From: Betaproteobacteria bacterium Ga0077532
Lineage (GTDB): Bacteria; Pseudomonadota; Gammaproteobacteria; Burkholderiales; Ga0077523
Length of the DNA stretch: 59,442 bases
Assembly: GCA_001464895.1 (NCBI GenBank)
Contig: LNEE01000028.1
Location: 1-59,442 of the forward strand
Reading direction: 5' to 3'
In this document: positions 33,953 through 42,244 of the stretch, piece by piece
Numbering within the stretch: the stretch's first letter is position 1
Layout of the letters: every line of letters begins with the position of its first letter
The notes under the pieces: generated by a model
What the model saw: only the letters and a program-made list of their open reading frames with translations
The model's database searches: none
Told to the model about the DNA's origin: nothing
Made by a program: the position numbers and the translations under genes

Positions 33953-35440
33953 TCAGTGGACTTCCTTCACCAGGCGGGCGTGGGCCGGCTGGATGGGCCG
34001 GGCGTTGTTCTCGTACAACCGACCGAAGACGTTCACCTGCGCGCGGGATACCTGCACCGGGGTACGCATCACGATCCACCGGACGCCCTCCGAGCACGGC
34101 GGCGTCGTCATGGATCCCATGTACGTGAAGTACCCACGGATCTTCGGCAGCAACTGCATCGCGTCGATCGTGACGCCGGCGGGCGCCTCTTCCATGCCGA
34201 CATCGAGCGGCAGATGGTTCCAGAGGTTCTTGATGAAGGGGTTCTCGTCACCCGCCATCATGAGCACTGCCACCTCGGCGATCGCCCCTTCCTTCGACTT
34301 GTGCACGAGGTGCGCCACCATGTCGAAGGGGCGTCCGTTGACCCGCTCCTCCGCGGGCCGGTGGAAGTGGAAGTTGATGAGTTCGAACGTCGTGCCGCCG
34401 ACGGTGATCGAACTGCCCGGATCGTAGGCCACCTGGATCGTGTGGCCGTTGTTGAGCACCCTCAGCGCCGACGGCTTGTAGTCGAACTTGATGCCGTCCA
34501 GCGTGACGCGGATGCCATCCTTGATGTCGATGGGGGACTGCCGCTGGCCGTGCCCGCACAGAGCGTAGTCGGGCGAGAGCTTGTGCCAGTTGACCGCCCC
34601 GGTAGGCCCTGCGTAGCTCCAGCGCGTCGGCTGCGCAGCCTTGTCGCCTTTCTCGGCCTTGTCGGCAGCGTCCTTCTCGACATCCGGTTTCGTGGCGGGT
34701 TTGTCGGCCTTGGCGCGCGCGTCGGGCTTGGCCGCTTCGGTGGGCTTTCCTTGCGCATCCGGCTTCGGCGCGACGGCAGCCTTCTCCGCGGCAGGCTTGG
34801 CCTTGGCATCCGCGGCCGGCGCGGGAGGCTTGGCTGGCGCTTTCGCGGGAGCAGCCTTCGTGGCATCGGTCTTGGGAGCGTCGGTCTTGGTCGGCTCTTC
34901 GGGCTTCTTGGCGGCGTCGCCCTCCGCCTTGGGCGCGGGCTTGGCCGCCGGCTTGTCCGACTTCGGCTTGGCGACCTCGGGCGGCTGCGCGACGCCGTCG
35001 GCTGCCATCACACTCGTCTTGATCGGCGCCGTCTGCGCTGGCGCGGCACCGCGCGCCTTGCAGGCGATCGCAAGCATGCCCTCGCGCGGAGTGTCCGGCA
35101 CCACCGGCTGCGGAAGTTCGGCGCCTTCCAGGTACGAACGCTGGATCTCGACGCCATCGGCGCGGGCGAAGACCCGCAAGAGCGGGACGACGGTCCGCCG
35201 GACGCAGTCATATCGAACGAGGGTCTTGGCGATGTGAAAAGCGACGTCGCCACTGCCGGGGCCGCCTTGCTCCATCGCGTGGGTGGCACGATCCCACCCG
35301 CGGGCCACCTCGCCATCGCGGACAGCGCTGCCCTTGTCGAACTCGATCGTCACGTCGGGAAGGCGCGTGATCGTGATCCAGTCGGCTGCGGGAGCGGCCA
35401 TCGGCATGAGCAGGGGGCAGAGCAGGAGGAGTCGTTTCAT
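33953..35440 (-). CDS. Alpha-carbonic anhydrase with N-terminal adhesin-E-like domain and long linker
   Basis: A 495-aa exported protein, about twice the usual bacterial alpha-CA length. After a signal peptide (1-19) comes a ~110-residue domain with the surface-adhesin-E-like pattern AKTLVRYDCVRRTVVPL. A Lys/Ala/Pro-rich linker follows (~151-270), then an alpha-carbonic anhydrase domain (~272-494). Zn ligands are His358, His360 and His377 (NFHFHRPAEE, MVAHLVH), the QSPIDI start is present, and TTPPCSEGVRW is the CO2 pocket loop. It interconverts CO2 and bicarbonate in the periplasm or at the surface. The linker may span or bind the wall. The ATG at 35440 is chosen by the signal peptide. It is divergent from the DAHP synthase gene. 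Confidence 0.92.
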   Translation of the reverse strand: MKRLLLLCPLLMPMAAPAADWITITRLPDVTIEFDKGSAVRDGEVARGWDRATHAMEQGGPGSGDVAFHIAKTLVRYDCVRRTVVPLLRVFARADGVEIQRSYLEGAELPQPVVPDTPREGMLAIACKARGAAPAQTAPIKTSVMAADGVAQPPEVAKPKSDKPAAKPAPKAEGDAAKKPEEPTKTDAPKTDATKAAPAKAPAKPPAPAADAKAKPAAEKAAVAPKPDAQGKPTEAAKPDARAKADKPATKPDVEKDAADKAEKGDKAAQPTRWSYAGPTGAVNWHKLSPDYALCGHGQRQSPIDIKDGIRVTLDGIKFDYKPSALRVLNNGHTIQVAYDPGSSITVGGTTFELINFHFHRPAEERVNGRPFDMVAHLVHKSKEGAIAEVAVLMMAGDENPFIKNLWNHLPLDVGMEEAPAGVTIDAMQLLPKIRGYFTYMGSMTTPPCSEGVRWIVMRTPVQVSRAQVNVFGRLYENNARPIQPAHARLVKEVH

Positions 35441-35556
35441 GTCAGCTGTGTCGGCGCGCATCGGGAGGCATATCGGCGTGCGCCCGCTGTCATTGAGGTT
35501 GTCTCTCTGCCGACGGCTACGCCGCATCTGCTGCCTCCCGTAGAATCCGACCTCTC

Positions 35557-35578
35557 GGCCGCCAGTGCTGGCGGCCGC
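35557..35578 (+). other. GC hairpin in the aroG leader
   Basis: An inverted repeat cggccgccag / ctggcggccg around tg lies 22 bp upstream of the DAHP synthase ATG. It would fold in the mRNA leader close to the start and could affect initiation. No T-run and no leader peptide rich in aromatic residues is seen, so attenuation is not supported. Confidence 0.4.
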
Positions 35579-35599
35579 TTTCGACTCGGGGATGCCGTC

Positions 35600-36703
35600 A
35601 TGCAGGAACATCAGATCCAGAACACCAACGTCGTCGCGCAGGATGTCCTCGCGACCCCGGAAGAGATCCGGCGCCGCATACCGCTGACGGAGCGCGCCAG
35701 TCAGACCGTCGTCGAGGGCCGTGGCACGGTCGAACGCATCCTCGATCGCACGGATCACCGGCTGCTGGTGGTGGTGGGTCCCTGCTCCATCCACGACCCC
35801 GTGGCAGCCATCGACTACGCACGCCGCCTGAAGGCGCTCGCGGACGAGCTGAGCGATTCGCTGTATCTCGTGATGCGCGTCTACTTCGAGAAGCCCCGCA
35901 CCACCACTGGTTGGAAGGGGCTCATCAACGACCCGCACATGAATGACTCGTTCGACATCGAGCACGGCCTCCAGCTCGCGCGGAAGGTGTTGCTCGACAT
36001 CAACGAACTGGGTCTTCCCACCGGCACCGAGGCGCTCGACCCCATCAGCCCGCAGTACCTGGGCGACCTCGTGAGCTGGAGCGCGATCGGCGCCCGCACG
36101 ACGGAATCCCAGACGCACCGCGAGATGGCGAGCGGCCTGTCGACCCCCGTGGGATTCAAGAACGGCACCGACGGCGGACTGCAGGTCGCGATCAACGCGC
36201 TTCTTTCCGTCTCGCGGCCCCACAGCTTCCTCGGCATCAATTCGGAGGGTGCCGTCGCGATCATCCGCACCGGCGGCAACCGCTACGGGCACATCGTGCT
36301 CCGCGGTGGATCGAAGGGTCCGAACTACGACTCCGTGACCATCGCGCTCGTCGAGCAGGCGCTCGCGAAGAGTCAGTTGCCTGGCAACATCATCGTCGAC
36401 GCGAGCCACGCGAACTCGAACAAGGACGCGGCGCTGCAGCCGCTCGTGATGCACGACATCGCGGCGCAGATTGCCGACGGCAACCAGTCGATCGTGGGCG
36501 TGATGATCGAGAGCAACATCGGCTTCGGCAGTCAGTCGATTCCGGCGGATCTCTCGCAACTGCGCTACGGCGTCTCGGTCACCGACGCATGCCTCGACTG
36601 GGAGCGCACCGAGAAGGTGTTGCGGGAAGTGCGCGCGAAGATCCGCGATCCGCTGCGCAGGCGCGCGCATCCTGAAGGTGCCGAGGTCGTGAACCTGCGC
36701 TGA
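35600..36703 (+). CDS. aroG: 3-deoxy-7-phosphoheptulonate (DAHP) synthase, type I
   Basis: A 367-aa class I-alpha DAHP synthase. It condenses phosphoenolpyruvate and erythrose-4-phosphate, the first step of the shikimate pathway to aromatic amino acids. Landmarks are VVGPCSIHDPVAAIDYARRL, MRVYFEKPRTTTGWKGLIND, GARTTESQTHREMASGL, GFKNGTDGGLQVAINAL, LRGGSKGPNY and VDASHANSNKD (metal His). The length matches AroF/G/H. Which of Phe, Tyr or Trp inhibits it cannot be read safely. The ATG at 35600 is preferred because the family begins about here. It is convergent with a small lipoprotein gene, 12 bp apart. Confidence 0.95.
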   Translation: MQEHQIQNTNVVAQDVLATPEEIRRRIPLTERASQTVVEGRGTVERILDRTDHRLLVVVGPCSIHDPVAAIDYARRLKALADELSDSLYLVMRVYFEKPRTTTGWKGLINDPHMNDSFDIEHGLQLARKVLLDINELGLPTGTEALDPISPQYLGDLVSWSAIGARTTESQTHREMASGLSTPVGFKNGTDGGLQVAINALLSVSRPHSFLGINSEGAVAIIRTGGNRYGHIVLRGGSKGPNYDSVTIALVEQALAKSQLPGNIIVDASHANSNKDAALQPLVMHDIAAQIADGNQSIVGVMIESNIGFGSQSIPADLSQLRYGVSVTDACLDWERTEKVLREVRAKIRDPLRRRAHPEGAEVVNLR

Positions 36704-36709
36704 CCTATC

Positions 36710-36738
36710 GCGGGATCACTCGCAGTCCATGATCCCGC
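36710..36738. terminator. Hairpin overlapping the lipoprotein stop codon
   Basis: A perfect 9-bp stem gcgggatca / tgatcccgc, loop of 11. One arm lies in the 12-bp gap between convergent genes and includes the lipoprotein stop; the other lies in its last codons. It could end or protect both mRNAs. No T-tract. Confidence 0.4.
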
Positions 36739-37117
36739 AGTACTCCTCGTCGGCGATCCGGGTGGCCCAACGGTCGGCGGCGGCGAAGGAAATCTTGGTC
36801 GCCTTCAGGACGATCTCGCATGCGAGTTCGGCATCGTCGGAGAGGCCCTGGCGTCCCGCCTCCTGCCGCGCGGTGATGTCGGCGCGCTCCATCTCGAGCC
36901 ACGGCACGGCCGCCTCGAAGATCTCGCGCCATGCCTTGTCGTGCTTCGCGAGCACCTTCGGATCGGCCTCGCAGCGCTCCAGCGCCTCCTGGAACTGCGC
37001 GGTCCGGAACGCAAGCTTGTAGATCTCGCGGCGGGTGGAGTCCGCTTGGAAGTCGTCGCAACCCGCGAGGAGCGTTGCGACGGACAGCCAGATGAAAGGA
37101 CGACGGAGGGACAGCAT
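36716..37117 (-). CDS. Small predicted lipoprotein
   Basis: A 133-aa protein of unknown function. SVATLLAGCDDFQAD carries a lipobox (LAGC), so Cys20 is probably lipidated; Asp at +2 would in E. coli favour inner-membrane retention. The mature part is helical with many charged residues (FQEALERCEADPKVL, WREIFEAAVPWLEMERADIT) and three further Cys (RCEAD, ACEIV, YCGIMDCE). Longer frames upstream overlap the neighbouring gene and are spurious. It lies 59 bp downstream of the isomerase-like gene and may be co-transcribed. I do not recognise a family. Confidence 0.68.
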   Translation of the reverse strand: MLSLRRPFIWLSVATLLAGCDDFQADSTRREIYKLAFRTAQFQEALERCEADPKVLAKHDKAWREIFEAAVPWLEMERADITARQEAGRQGLSDDAELACEIVLKATKISFAAADRWATRIADEEYCGIMDCE

Positions 37118-37176
37118 CGCGGACCGGTCGAAGGGGACAGCCCCTTGTAACGGCAGCCCGCGGGGGGGCTGGAGGG

Positions 37177-37839
37177 TCAGCCGCCGCCGGGCGCCATGCC
37201 AGTACGCGCCTTCCCGACGGGGATGTCGTCGGCACGAAGCATCTGCGCATCGCGAAAGACAGGCGCGCCGCGCAAGTAGTCGAGCGCCATGTCGGTGGCG
37301 TCCTCGCCCCAGAAGAGTTCCCCGTCGGGCGTCCTGAGCGTCGGCACACCGAACACGCCGAGCGCCACCGCCCGCTCCGTGGCGGCACGCAGCCCCGCCT
37401 TGACGTCGTCCCGGGTGACCAGCGCATCCCCGTCCGCGACACCCAGCGATCCGCACAGCGCAGCCCAGTCGGCGGGCTCCGTGGTCGACCGCCCTTCGGC
37501 CCAGACGAACCGACAGATGGCGCTGACCGCATCGGGGCGGCCCTCGAGCGCCACGGCGAGGCGCAACAGCTTCAAAGGATCGAACGGATGCGCGGGCGGC
37601 AGACGCATCGGCACACCCAGGGCCTGGGCCCGCCACATCGCGAAGCGATAGGTGAATCGGCGCTTCGGCCCGATTTCGGCCGGCCCCTTCTGCCCCCAGT
37701 GGCCGAGCAGCCCGGCGAACAGGACCGGGATTCGGAGCACGTCGGCGACGGCCTCGATCTCGGGCAGACGTTCGCATTGCAGATAGGCGAAGGGCGAGAT
37801 GGGGTCGAAGTACCACTCGAGTTGGGGACGGGGGTGCAT
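37177..37839 (-). CDS. 2-hydroxychromene-2-carboxylate isomerase-like protein (DsbA fold)
   Basis: A 220-aa protein of the HCCA isomerase/kappa-GST group in the thioredoxin fold. LEWYFDPISPFAYLQCERLP matches the family start, with Ser in place of the DsbA Cys motif (DPISPFAY). LFAGLLGHWGQKGPAEIGPK and FGVPTLRTPDGELFWGEDAT fit the glutathione-dependent isomerase. In naphthalene pathways the enzyme isomerises 2-hydroxychromene-2-carboxylate to trans-o-hydroxybenzylidenepyruvate. ATG 37839 has GAGGAG about 10 nt upstream and is preferred over the ATG at 37860. It is divergent from the marR-dioxygenase operon, supporting a role in aromatic breakdown. The real substrate is unproven. Confidence 0.86.
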   Translation of the reverse strand: MHPRPQLEWYFDPISPFAYLQCERLPEIEAVADVLRIPVLFAGLLGHWGQKGPAEIGPKRRFTYRFAMWRAQALGVPMRLPPAHPFDPLKLLRLAVALEGRPDAVSAICRFVWAEGRSTTEPADWAALCGSLGVADGDALVTRDDVKAGLRAATERAVALGVFGVPTLRTPDGELFWGEDATDMALDYLRGAPVFRDAQMLRADDIPVGKARTGMAPGGG

Positions 37840-37901
37840 GGATGGTCTCCTCGGGACCATGGAATGGTACGCCTCGGAGCATGCGCCACCGGCCCTTCAG
37901 C

Positions 37902-37919
37902 AATGTGCGTTCGCACATT
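37902..37919. promoter_or_regulatory. MarR-type operator 1 (perfect inverted repeat)
   Basis: AATGTGCG-TT-CGCACATT, an 8-bp perfect inverted repeat, lies in the divergent spacer between the isomerase-like gene (start 37839) and marR (start 38028). Size and symmetry fit a MarR dimer site, probably controlling the minus-strand gene. Confidence 0.65.
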
Positions 37920-37966
37920 AAGTTGTGCGCCTTTTCCGAGCAAATTTCCGGCGCAACGGCGACGAT

Positions 37967-37999
37967 ATGTTTGCGTTTTCACACATCAGGTTCTACGCT
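37967..37999 (+). promoter_or_regulatory. MarR-type operator 2 overlapping a sigma70-like promoter
   Basis: ATGTTTGCG-TT-TTCACACAT (37967-37986) matches operator 1 imperfectly around the same TT centre, 66 bp away. It covers -35 TTGCGT (37971-37976). A -10 TACGCT (37994-37999) follows at 17-bp spacing. This suggests autorepression of the marR-dioxygenase operon. Confidence 0.55.
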
Positions 38000-38027
38000 C
38001 TTCCAACCCAGATCCGGAATCGGTCCG

Positions 38028-38504
38028 ATGCCACGTCGGCGGGACAAGTCCACATCCAGCTTCGATCTCGACGGCCACCTGTTCTTCTGGGTGACGCAGG
38101 TTCAGGCACTTCGCGACCTGCGGGTGGCCGAAGCGCTCGAACCCCACGGCCTTCGCGTGCCGGCATGGCGCACCCTCGCATCACTGCGGGCCCGCGATCG
38201 CTGCACGATGAACGAGCTGGCCGAACTGACGGCGCTCGAGCGCAGCACCCTCTCCAGAACGGTGGACCGCATGGTCGCGGACGATCTCGTGGCACGCCTG
38301 CCGGACGAGCGCGATCTTCGCATCGTGCGTCTGGCCCTGACGCCGGCGGGCCGGCGCCTCTTCGACGAGATCTTCCCACGCATCGACGCACTGAACCGCG
38401 CGGCGGTGGCAGGCCTTCCAGAGGGCATGGAAGGCGTGCTGCGATGGGCGCTGCAACAGGTGCGCGCGAACCTCGCCGACCCCGCCACCCAGAACACCCA
38501 CTGA
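38028..38504 (+). CDS. MarR family transcriptional regulator
   Basis: A 158-aa MarR regulator. The winged helix reads CTMNELAELTALERSTLSRT followed by VDRMVADDLVARLPDERDLR, with the wing Asp/Arg typical of the family. N- and C-terminal helices form the dimer interface. MarR proteins usually repress nearby catabolic or efflux genes and release DNA on binding a phenolic ligand. The gene is first in an operon with dioxygenase alpha (5-bp gap) and beta, and divergent from the isomerase-like gene. Two matching palindromes lie in the shared promoter region. ATG 38028 starts the fold; longer readings run through the operators. Confidence 0.92.
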   Translation: MPRRRDKSTSSFDLDGHLFFWVTQVQALRDLRVAEALEPHGLRVPAWRTLASLRARDRCTMNELAELTALERSTLSRTVDRMVADDLVARLPDERDLRIVRLALTPAGRRLFDEIFPRIDALNRAAVAGLPEGMEGVLRWALQQVRANLADPATQNTH

Positions 38505-38509
38505 ATCCG

Positions 38510-39850
38510 ATGTCCTCGATGGAGCCACGCATGCTGCCACCCTCCCCCGACCTGTCGACCTACGTCGAACCCGATCGCGTCCGTCGCGAGGTCTACAGCG
38601 ACCCGGCGATCTTCGCCCTCGAGATGGAGCGCATCCACGAACGGGTGTGGATCTACTGCGGGCACGAATCGCAGGTGCCGAACCCCGGCGACTACGTGAC
38701 GCTGCAGATCGGCCGGCAGCCCATGGTGATGGTTCGGACTGCAGACGGTGTGCGCGTGCTGCACAACCGCTGCCCGCATCGCGGCGCGATGATCTGCGGC
38801 GACCACACGGGCAACACCGGCGAGTTCTTCCGCTGCTCCTACCACGCGTGGACGTTCCATCACGACGGCAGCCTGAAGAACATCCCGATGATGGATTCCG
38901 GCTACGCCGGCACGAACTGGAACCGCGACAACCCCGACTGCCGGATGAAGGCGGCGGCGCGCGTGGCGTCGTATCGCGGCTTCGTGTTCGCGTCGCTGGC
39001 GGCGGACGGCCCCTCTCTGGAGGATTTCCTCGGCGAGTCGAAGATCGCGTTCGACGACATGTGCGACCGCGCGCCCGGCGGGGAGGTGGAGATCGTTCCG
39101 CACTGCTTCCGCGTGATCCAGCGCTCGAACTGGAAGATCTTCCTCGAGAACCAGCTCGACGCGCTGCATCCGTCAGTGACGCACCAGTCCACGGGGCGCG
39201 CCGCGCGCGACGTGGAAACGGAGATCGAGAAGCGCACCGGCAAGGCACCGCTCTCGTACCACATGCTCTCCGCGTTCTCGACGGTGACCATCGACAAGTG
39301 GGACAACTTCCGCACGCTCAACTACCCGCACGGGCACTGCATCCTGACCGGGTACATGGGGCTGCGTCCGTCAGACCCCGACACGCTCGAGTACGAGGCC
39401 GCGCTCGCCGCTGCGGTGGGTGAGGCGCGCAAGGAGGCGATCCTCTCCACCGACATCCATCACGTGCTGATCTACCCGGGGCTGTCGGTGCAGTCGCCGC
39501 TGCAGCAGCTGCGCGTCGTGCGCCCGCTCGGCGTGGACCGCACCCTCACCGAGATCTGGCATTTCCGGCTGAAGGGCGCACCGGAGCCCATCTACCGCCG
39601 CGCGCTGGCGTACTACAACCTCGTGAACTCGCCGTCGACGCTGATCAACGCGGACGATCTCGAGAACTTCTGGAAGTGCCAGCAGGGTCTCGCCTCGGAT
39701 GGCGGCGACTGGGTGAGCTTCCATCGCCATTTCGGCCGTGACATCGAGCGCCCCGGCATCACCGAAACCGCCGACGGCATGGGCACCTCAGAGGCCCCCA
39801 TGCGCAACCAGATGAAGGCGTGGGTCGACTTCATGACCCGCGCCTCCTGA
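38510..39850 (+). CDS. Aromatic ring-hydroxylating dioxygenase, alpha subunit (Rieske)
   Basis: A 446-aa Rieske non-heme iron oxygenase large subunit, which inserts O2 into an aromatic ring to give a cis-diol. The [2Fe-2S] ligands are Cys88, His90, Cys109 and His112 (RCPHRGAMIC, FFRCSYHAWTF). The mononuclear iron site is His220 and His225 with bridging Asp217 (ENQLDALHPSVTHQS) and a C-terminal Asp in NADDLENFWKCQQ. The size fits benzoate/anthranilate-type enzymes, but the substrate is not assignable. ATG 38510 is given; ATG 38531 has a better GGAG and may be the true start. No ferredoxin or reductase gene is in the window. Confidence 0.93.
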   Translation: MSSMEPRMLPPSPDLSTYVEPDRVRREVYSDPAIFALEMERIHERVWIYCGHESQVPNPGDYVTLQIGRQPMVMVRTADGVRVLHNRCPHRGAMICGDHTGNTGEFFRCSYHAWTFHHDGSLKNIPMMDSGYAGTNWNRDNPDCRMKAAARVASYRGFVFASLAADGPSLEDFLGESKIAFDDMCDRAPGGEVEIVPHCFRVIQRSNWKIFLENQLDALHPSVTHQSTGRAARDVETEIEKRTGKAPLSYHMLSAFSTVTIDKWDNFRTLNYPHGHCILTGYMGLRPSDPDTLEYEAALAAAVGEARKEAILSTDIHHVLIYPGLSVQSPLQQLRVVRPLGVDRTLTEIWHFRLKGAPEPIYRRALAYYNLVNSPSTLINADDLENFWKCQQGLASDGGDWVSFHRHFGRDIERPGITETADGMGTSEAPMRNQMKAWVDFMTRAS

Positions 39851-39866
39851 GCAGCATGCAAGGACG

Positions 39867-40385
39867 ATGACGATGACAGATACCACGCAGACCCCTTCGC
39901 TCCACCTTGCGCTCCAGCACGAGGTGGAGCAGTTCCTGTACGCCCAGGCGGAACTGCTGGACGACAAGCGATGGCAGGACTGGATCGACCTCTTCACGGA
40001 GGACGGCATCTACTGGATGCCCGCACGCCCGGAGCACACCACGTGGGACGGCGTGCCATCGATCTTCGCGGAGGACCGCGACCTGATGACCGTACGCATG
40101 AAGCGCGTGCTGCATCCGGACGCGTGGTCGCAGCGGCCGCTCTGGGGGACGAATCACATCGTCGGCAACGTCACGGTCCAGAGCGTCGACGAAGCGGCCG
40201 GCGTCGTGGTCGTCCGCTCGCGGTTCCACATGATGGAGCTGCGGCGCGACGACGCGCGCCATTTCGCGGGTCGCTATCTCCACACGCTGGTACTCACCCC
40301 GGACGGCCTGCGCATCCGCCATCAACGCGTCGACATGACCAACGCGCAGGCGGCCTTCGACTACGTGCTGCAGGTGTGGGTCTGA
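39867..40385 (+). CDS. Aromatic ring-hydroxylating dioxygenase, beta subunit
   Basis: A 172-aa small subunit of Rieske dioxygenases with a cone-shaped NTF2-like fold and a structural role in the alpha3beta3 complex. LQHEVEQFLYAQAELLDDKRW, WIDLFTEDGIYWMPARPE, LHPDAWSQRPLWGTNHIVGN and RSRFHMMELRRDD match BenB-like subunits. AAGGACG precedes the ATG closely and the gap to the alpha gene is 16 bp, so they are one operon. A 12-bp stretch tgtgggtctgac, including the stop, is duplicated at a 16-bp distance just after the gene end. Confidence 0.92.
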   Translation: MTMTDTTQTPSLHLALQHEVEQFLYAQAELLDDKRWQDWIDLFTEDGIYWMPARPEHTTWDGVPSIFAEDRDLMTVRMKRVLHPDAWSQRPLWGTNHIVGNVTVQSVDEAAGVVVVRSRFHMMELRRDDARHFAGRYLHTLVLTPDGLRIRHQRVDMTNAQAAFDYVLQVWV

Positions 40386-40415
40386 CGCAGATGTGGGTCT
40401 GACACGACTGCGGCG

Positions 40416-40835
40416 TCAGGGCGAGACGAGGTAGCGTTCGACGTTCGGCCGGAGGTCCTCGGGAATCGGCACAGCGGTGACCGTGTCGAGGTCCATGAAC
40501 ACGATGGTCTGCAGGATGCGCAGATGCAGTTCGCCGTCCTTCAGACCCGTGTAGTCGAGGTCCACGGACGACCGCCCCATCCGCGCCACGCGCAGTTCGA
40601 AGCGCAGGGTGTCGCCATGACGCAGCGGCTTCGCGAAGTCGCAGCGGATGTGGACGGTCGGCGTACCGACGCGGCGCTCGCGGATCATCACGGCCATGGG
40701 CACACCCAGCGCCTGGGTGATCCAGTCCTCCTTCACGGAGTGGGCCATGTCGAAGAAACGCGGGAAGTAGACGATGCCCGCTGGGTCGCAGTGCGCGAAG
40801 CGCACCGGCTGGTCGTGGACGAAGATCTCGTTCAT
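40416..40835 (-). CDS. Acyl-CoA thioesterase, 4-hydroxybenzoyl-CoA thioesterase family
   Basis: A 139-aa hotdog-fold thioesterase. FAHCDPAGIVYFPRFFDMAH holds the catalytic Asp17 and is the signature of the 4-hydroxybenzoyl-CoA thioesterase/YbgC group. GVPMAVMIRERRVGTPTVHI and RCDFAKPLRHGDTLRFELRV complete the fold. It hydrolyses acyl- or aroyl-CoA thioesters; the aromatic neighbours make an aroyl-CoA substrate plausible. It is convergent with the dioxygenase beta gene, 30 bp apart, and divergent from the DUF3422 gene. The ATG at 40835 is the natural start. Confidence 0.9.
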   Translation of the reverse strand: MNEIFVHDQPVRFAHCDPAGIVYFPRFFDMAHSVKEDWITQALGVPMAVMIRERRVGTPTVHIRCDFAKPLRHGDTLRFELRVARMGRSSVDLDYTGLKDGELHLRILQTIVFMDLDTVTAVPIPEDLRPNVERYLVSP

Positions 40836-40927
40836 GGGGCGATGATACCGGCGCCGCGCGTGCCTGGGCGCACGTGCTCGGGGCCTTGCGATACCATCGA
40901 CCGCGTCTCGTCACCTGCCGGCTGCCC

Positions 40928-42226
40928 ATGACCCTGGCCACATCCCTGAATCATCCGCAGCGGCTCGCCCTGGCGAGCGAAGTCCACGCGCGCCCGTTCC
41001 TGTCGCTCGAGGCGCCCGCCCGCGTCTCGCATCTGGCCATCCACGTGGGCCACGACCGCGAACGCCCGCACCAGATCATCGCCGCGTACTGCGCACGCTT
41101 CGGCGTCGCGCCGCCAGCCGCAGGCGCCCAGCATTTCGTGCACGACTTCGGTCACCTGCGGTTGAAATGGGAACGGCACGCGGAGTTCTGCACCTGCACG
41201 TTCATCGAGCCGGGCGTCCCCGCGGAGGACCCCTTCGCGGAGCCCGCGATCCGGCACGCGCCCGCCGACTGGCTGGAGATGCTGACGGGCTCGGTGCTGG
41301 TGGCATGCCACATCGCGGTGGAGCTGGGCGACGCCCTCGATTTCCGCAGTACCCGCCTCCAGCGGATCTTCCCGGCCCCGCCACTGGTCGGCAGTCAGGT
41401 GCTGACGGGCGGAGAGGTCTGGACCGACTTCCAGGTGGGGCCGGGCGGATTCTCCCGATTCCTGCTGCGCAACATCCGTCTCCGCGAGACCCAGACGGGC
41501 CGGCTCGTGCAACGCCTCTGCGAGATCGAGACATACCGGATGATGGCGCTGCTGGCGCTGCCGATCGCGCGGGACAGCGCGCAGACGCTGGGCGCGATGG
41601 AGGAGGAGCTGACCGAACTCTCGGCCGGCATGATGCAGCCCGGGCACCGGCTGTCCGACGCCACGCTGCTCGCGCGGCTGTCCAGCCTCGCCGCGCGGGT
41701 GGAGGCGCTGTCGCTGCGTACGAACTATCGCTTCAGTGCGGCGCAGGCGTACTACCGGATCGTGAAGGCACGCATCGAGGCGCTGCGCGAGACCCGCATC
41801 GAGGGCGTCCCGACGATAGGCGAGTTCATGGACCGCAGGCTCGCACCGGCGCTGGAGACCTGCGTGTCGGCCGCGAACCGGCAGGAGACCCTCGCCGCGA
41901 AAGTCGGCCGCACGAACGACCTGCTCCGGACCGGCGTGTCGCTCGCGCAGGAGCAACACAACCAGCACATCCTCGAACAGATGAATCGCAACGCGCAGCT
42001 GCAACTCCAGCTGCAGCACGCCGTCGAGGGATTGTCGGTGGTGGCCATCACCTACTACGTGGTGGGCCTCGCAGGCTACGTGCTGAAGGCGGGGAAATTC
42101 TTCGGGCTGCGGGTGGAGGTCGATGCGACGCTGGGCATCATGATGCCGATCGTGTGCGGCATCACATGGTTCGGTCTGCGCCGCCTGCACCATCGGATCG
42201 CGACGGACGGGCCGGGGGCGTCCTGA
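40928..42226 (+). CDS. DUF3422 family membrane-anchored protein
   Basis: A 432-aa member of DUF3422, a proteobacterial family of unknown function. NHPQRLALASEVHARPFLSL at the start, WERHAEFCTCTFIEPG, the coiled-coil middle (ALSLRTNYRFSAAQAYYRIV, DRRLAPALETCVSAANRQET) and two C-terminal helices (VVAITYYVVGLAGYVLKAG and IMMPIVCGITWFGLRRL) are typical. The topology suggests a cytoplasmic coiled-coil protein anchored at its C-terminus. The layout is reminiscent of CorA-like channels, but no GMN motif is present. ATG 40928 is chosen because EVHARP follows; an upstream ATG at 40874 is less likely. Confidence 0.88.
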   Translation: MTLATSLNHPQRLALASEVHARPFLSLEAPARVSHLAIHVGHDRERPHQIIAAYCARFGVAPPAAGAQHFVHDFGHLRLKWERHAEFCTCTFIEPGVPAEDPFAEPAIRHAPADWLEMLTGSVLVACHIAVELGDALDFRSTRLQRIFPAPPLVGSQVLTGGEVWTDFQVGPGGFSRFLLRNIRLRETQTGRLVQRLCEIETYRMMALLALPIARDSAQTLGAMEEELTELSAGMMQPGHRLSDATLLARLSSLAARVEALSLRTNYRFSAAQAYYRIVKARIEALRETRIEGVPTIGEFMDRRLAPALETCVSAANRQETLAAKVGRTNDLLRTGVSLAQEQHNQHILEQMNRNAQLQLQLQHAVEGLSVVAITYYVVGLAGYVLKAGKFFGLRVEVDATLGIMMPIVCGITWFGLRRLHHRIATDGPGAS

Positions 42227-42244
42227 CCCCGACCTCGACGGCGC

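Noticed and set aside
35441..35599. Attenuator for DAHP synthase
   Set aside because: There is a hairpin but no T-run and no leader peptide rich in Phe, Tyr or Trp.
40370..40402. Short direct duplication tgtgggtctgac after the dioxygenase beta gene as a mobile-element scar
   Set aside because: Only 12 bp at a 16-bp distance; simple slippage explains it, and no inverted ends are present.
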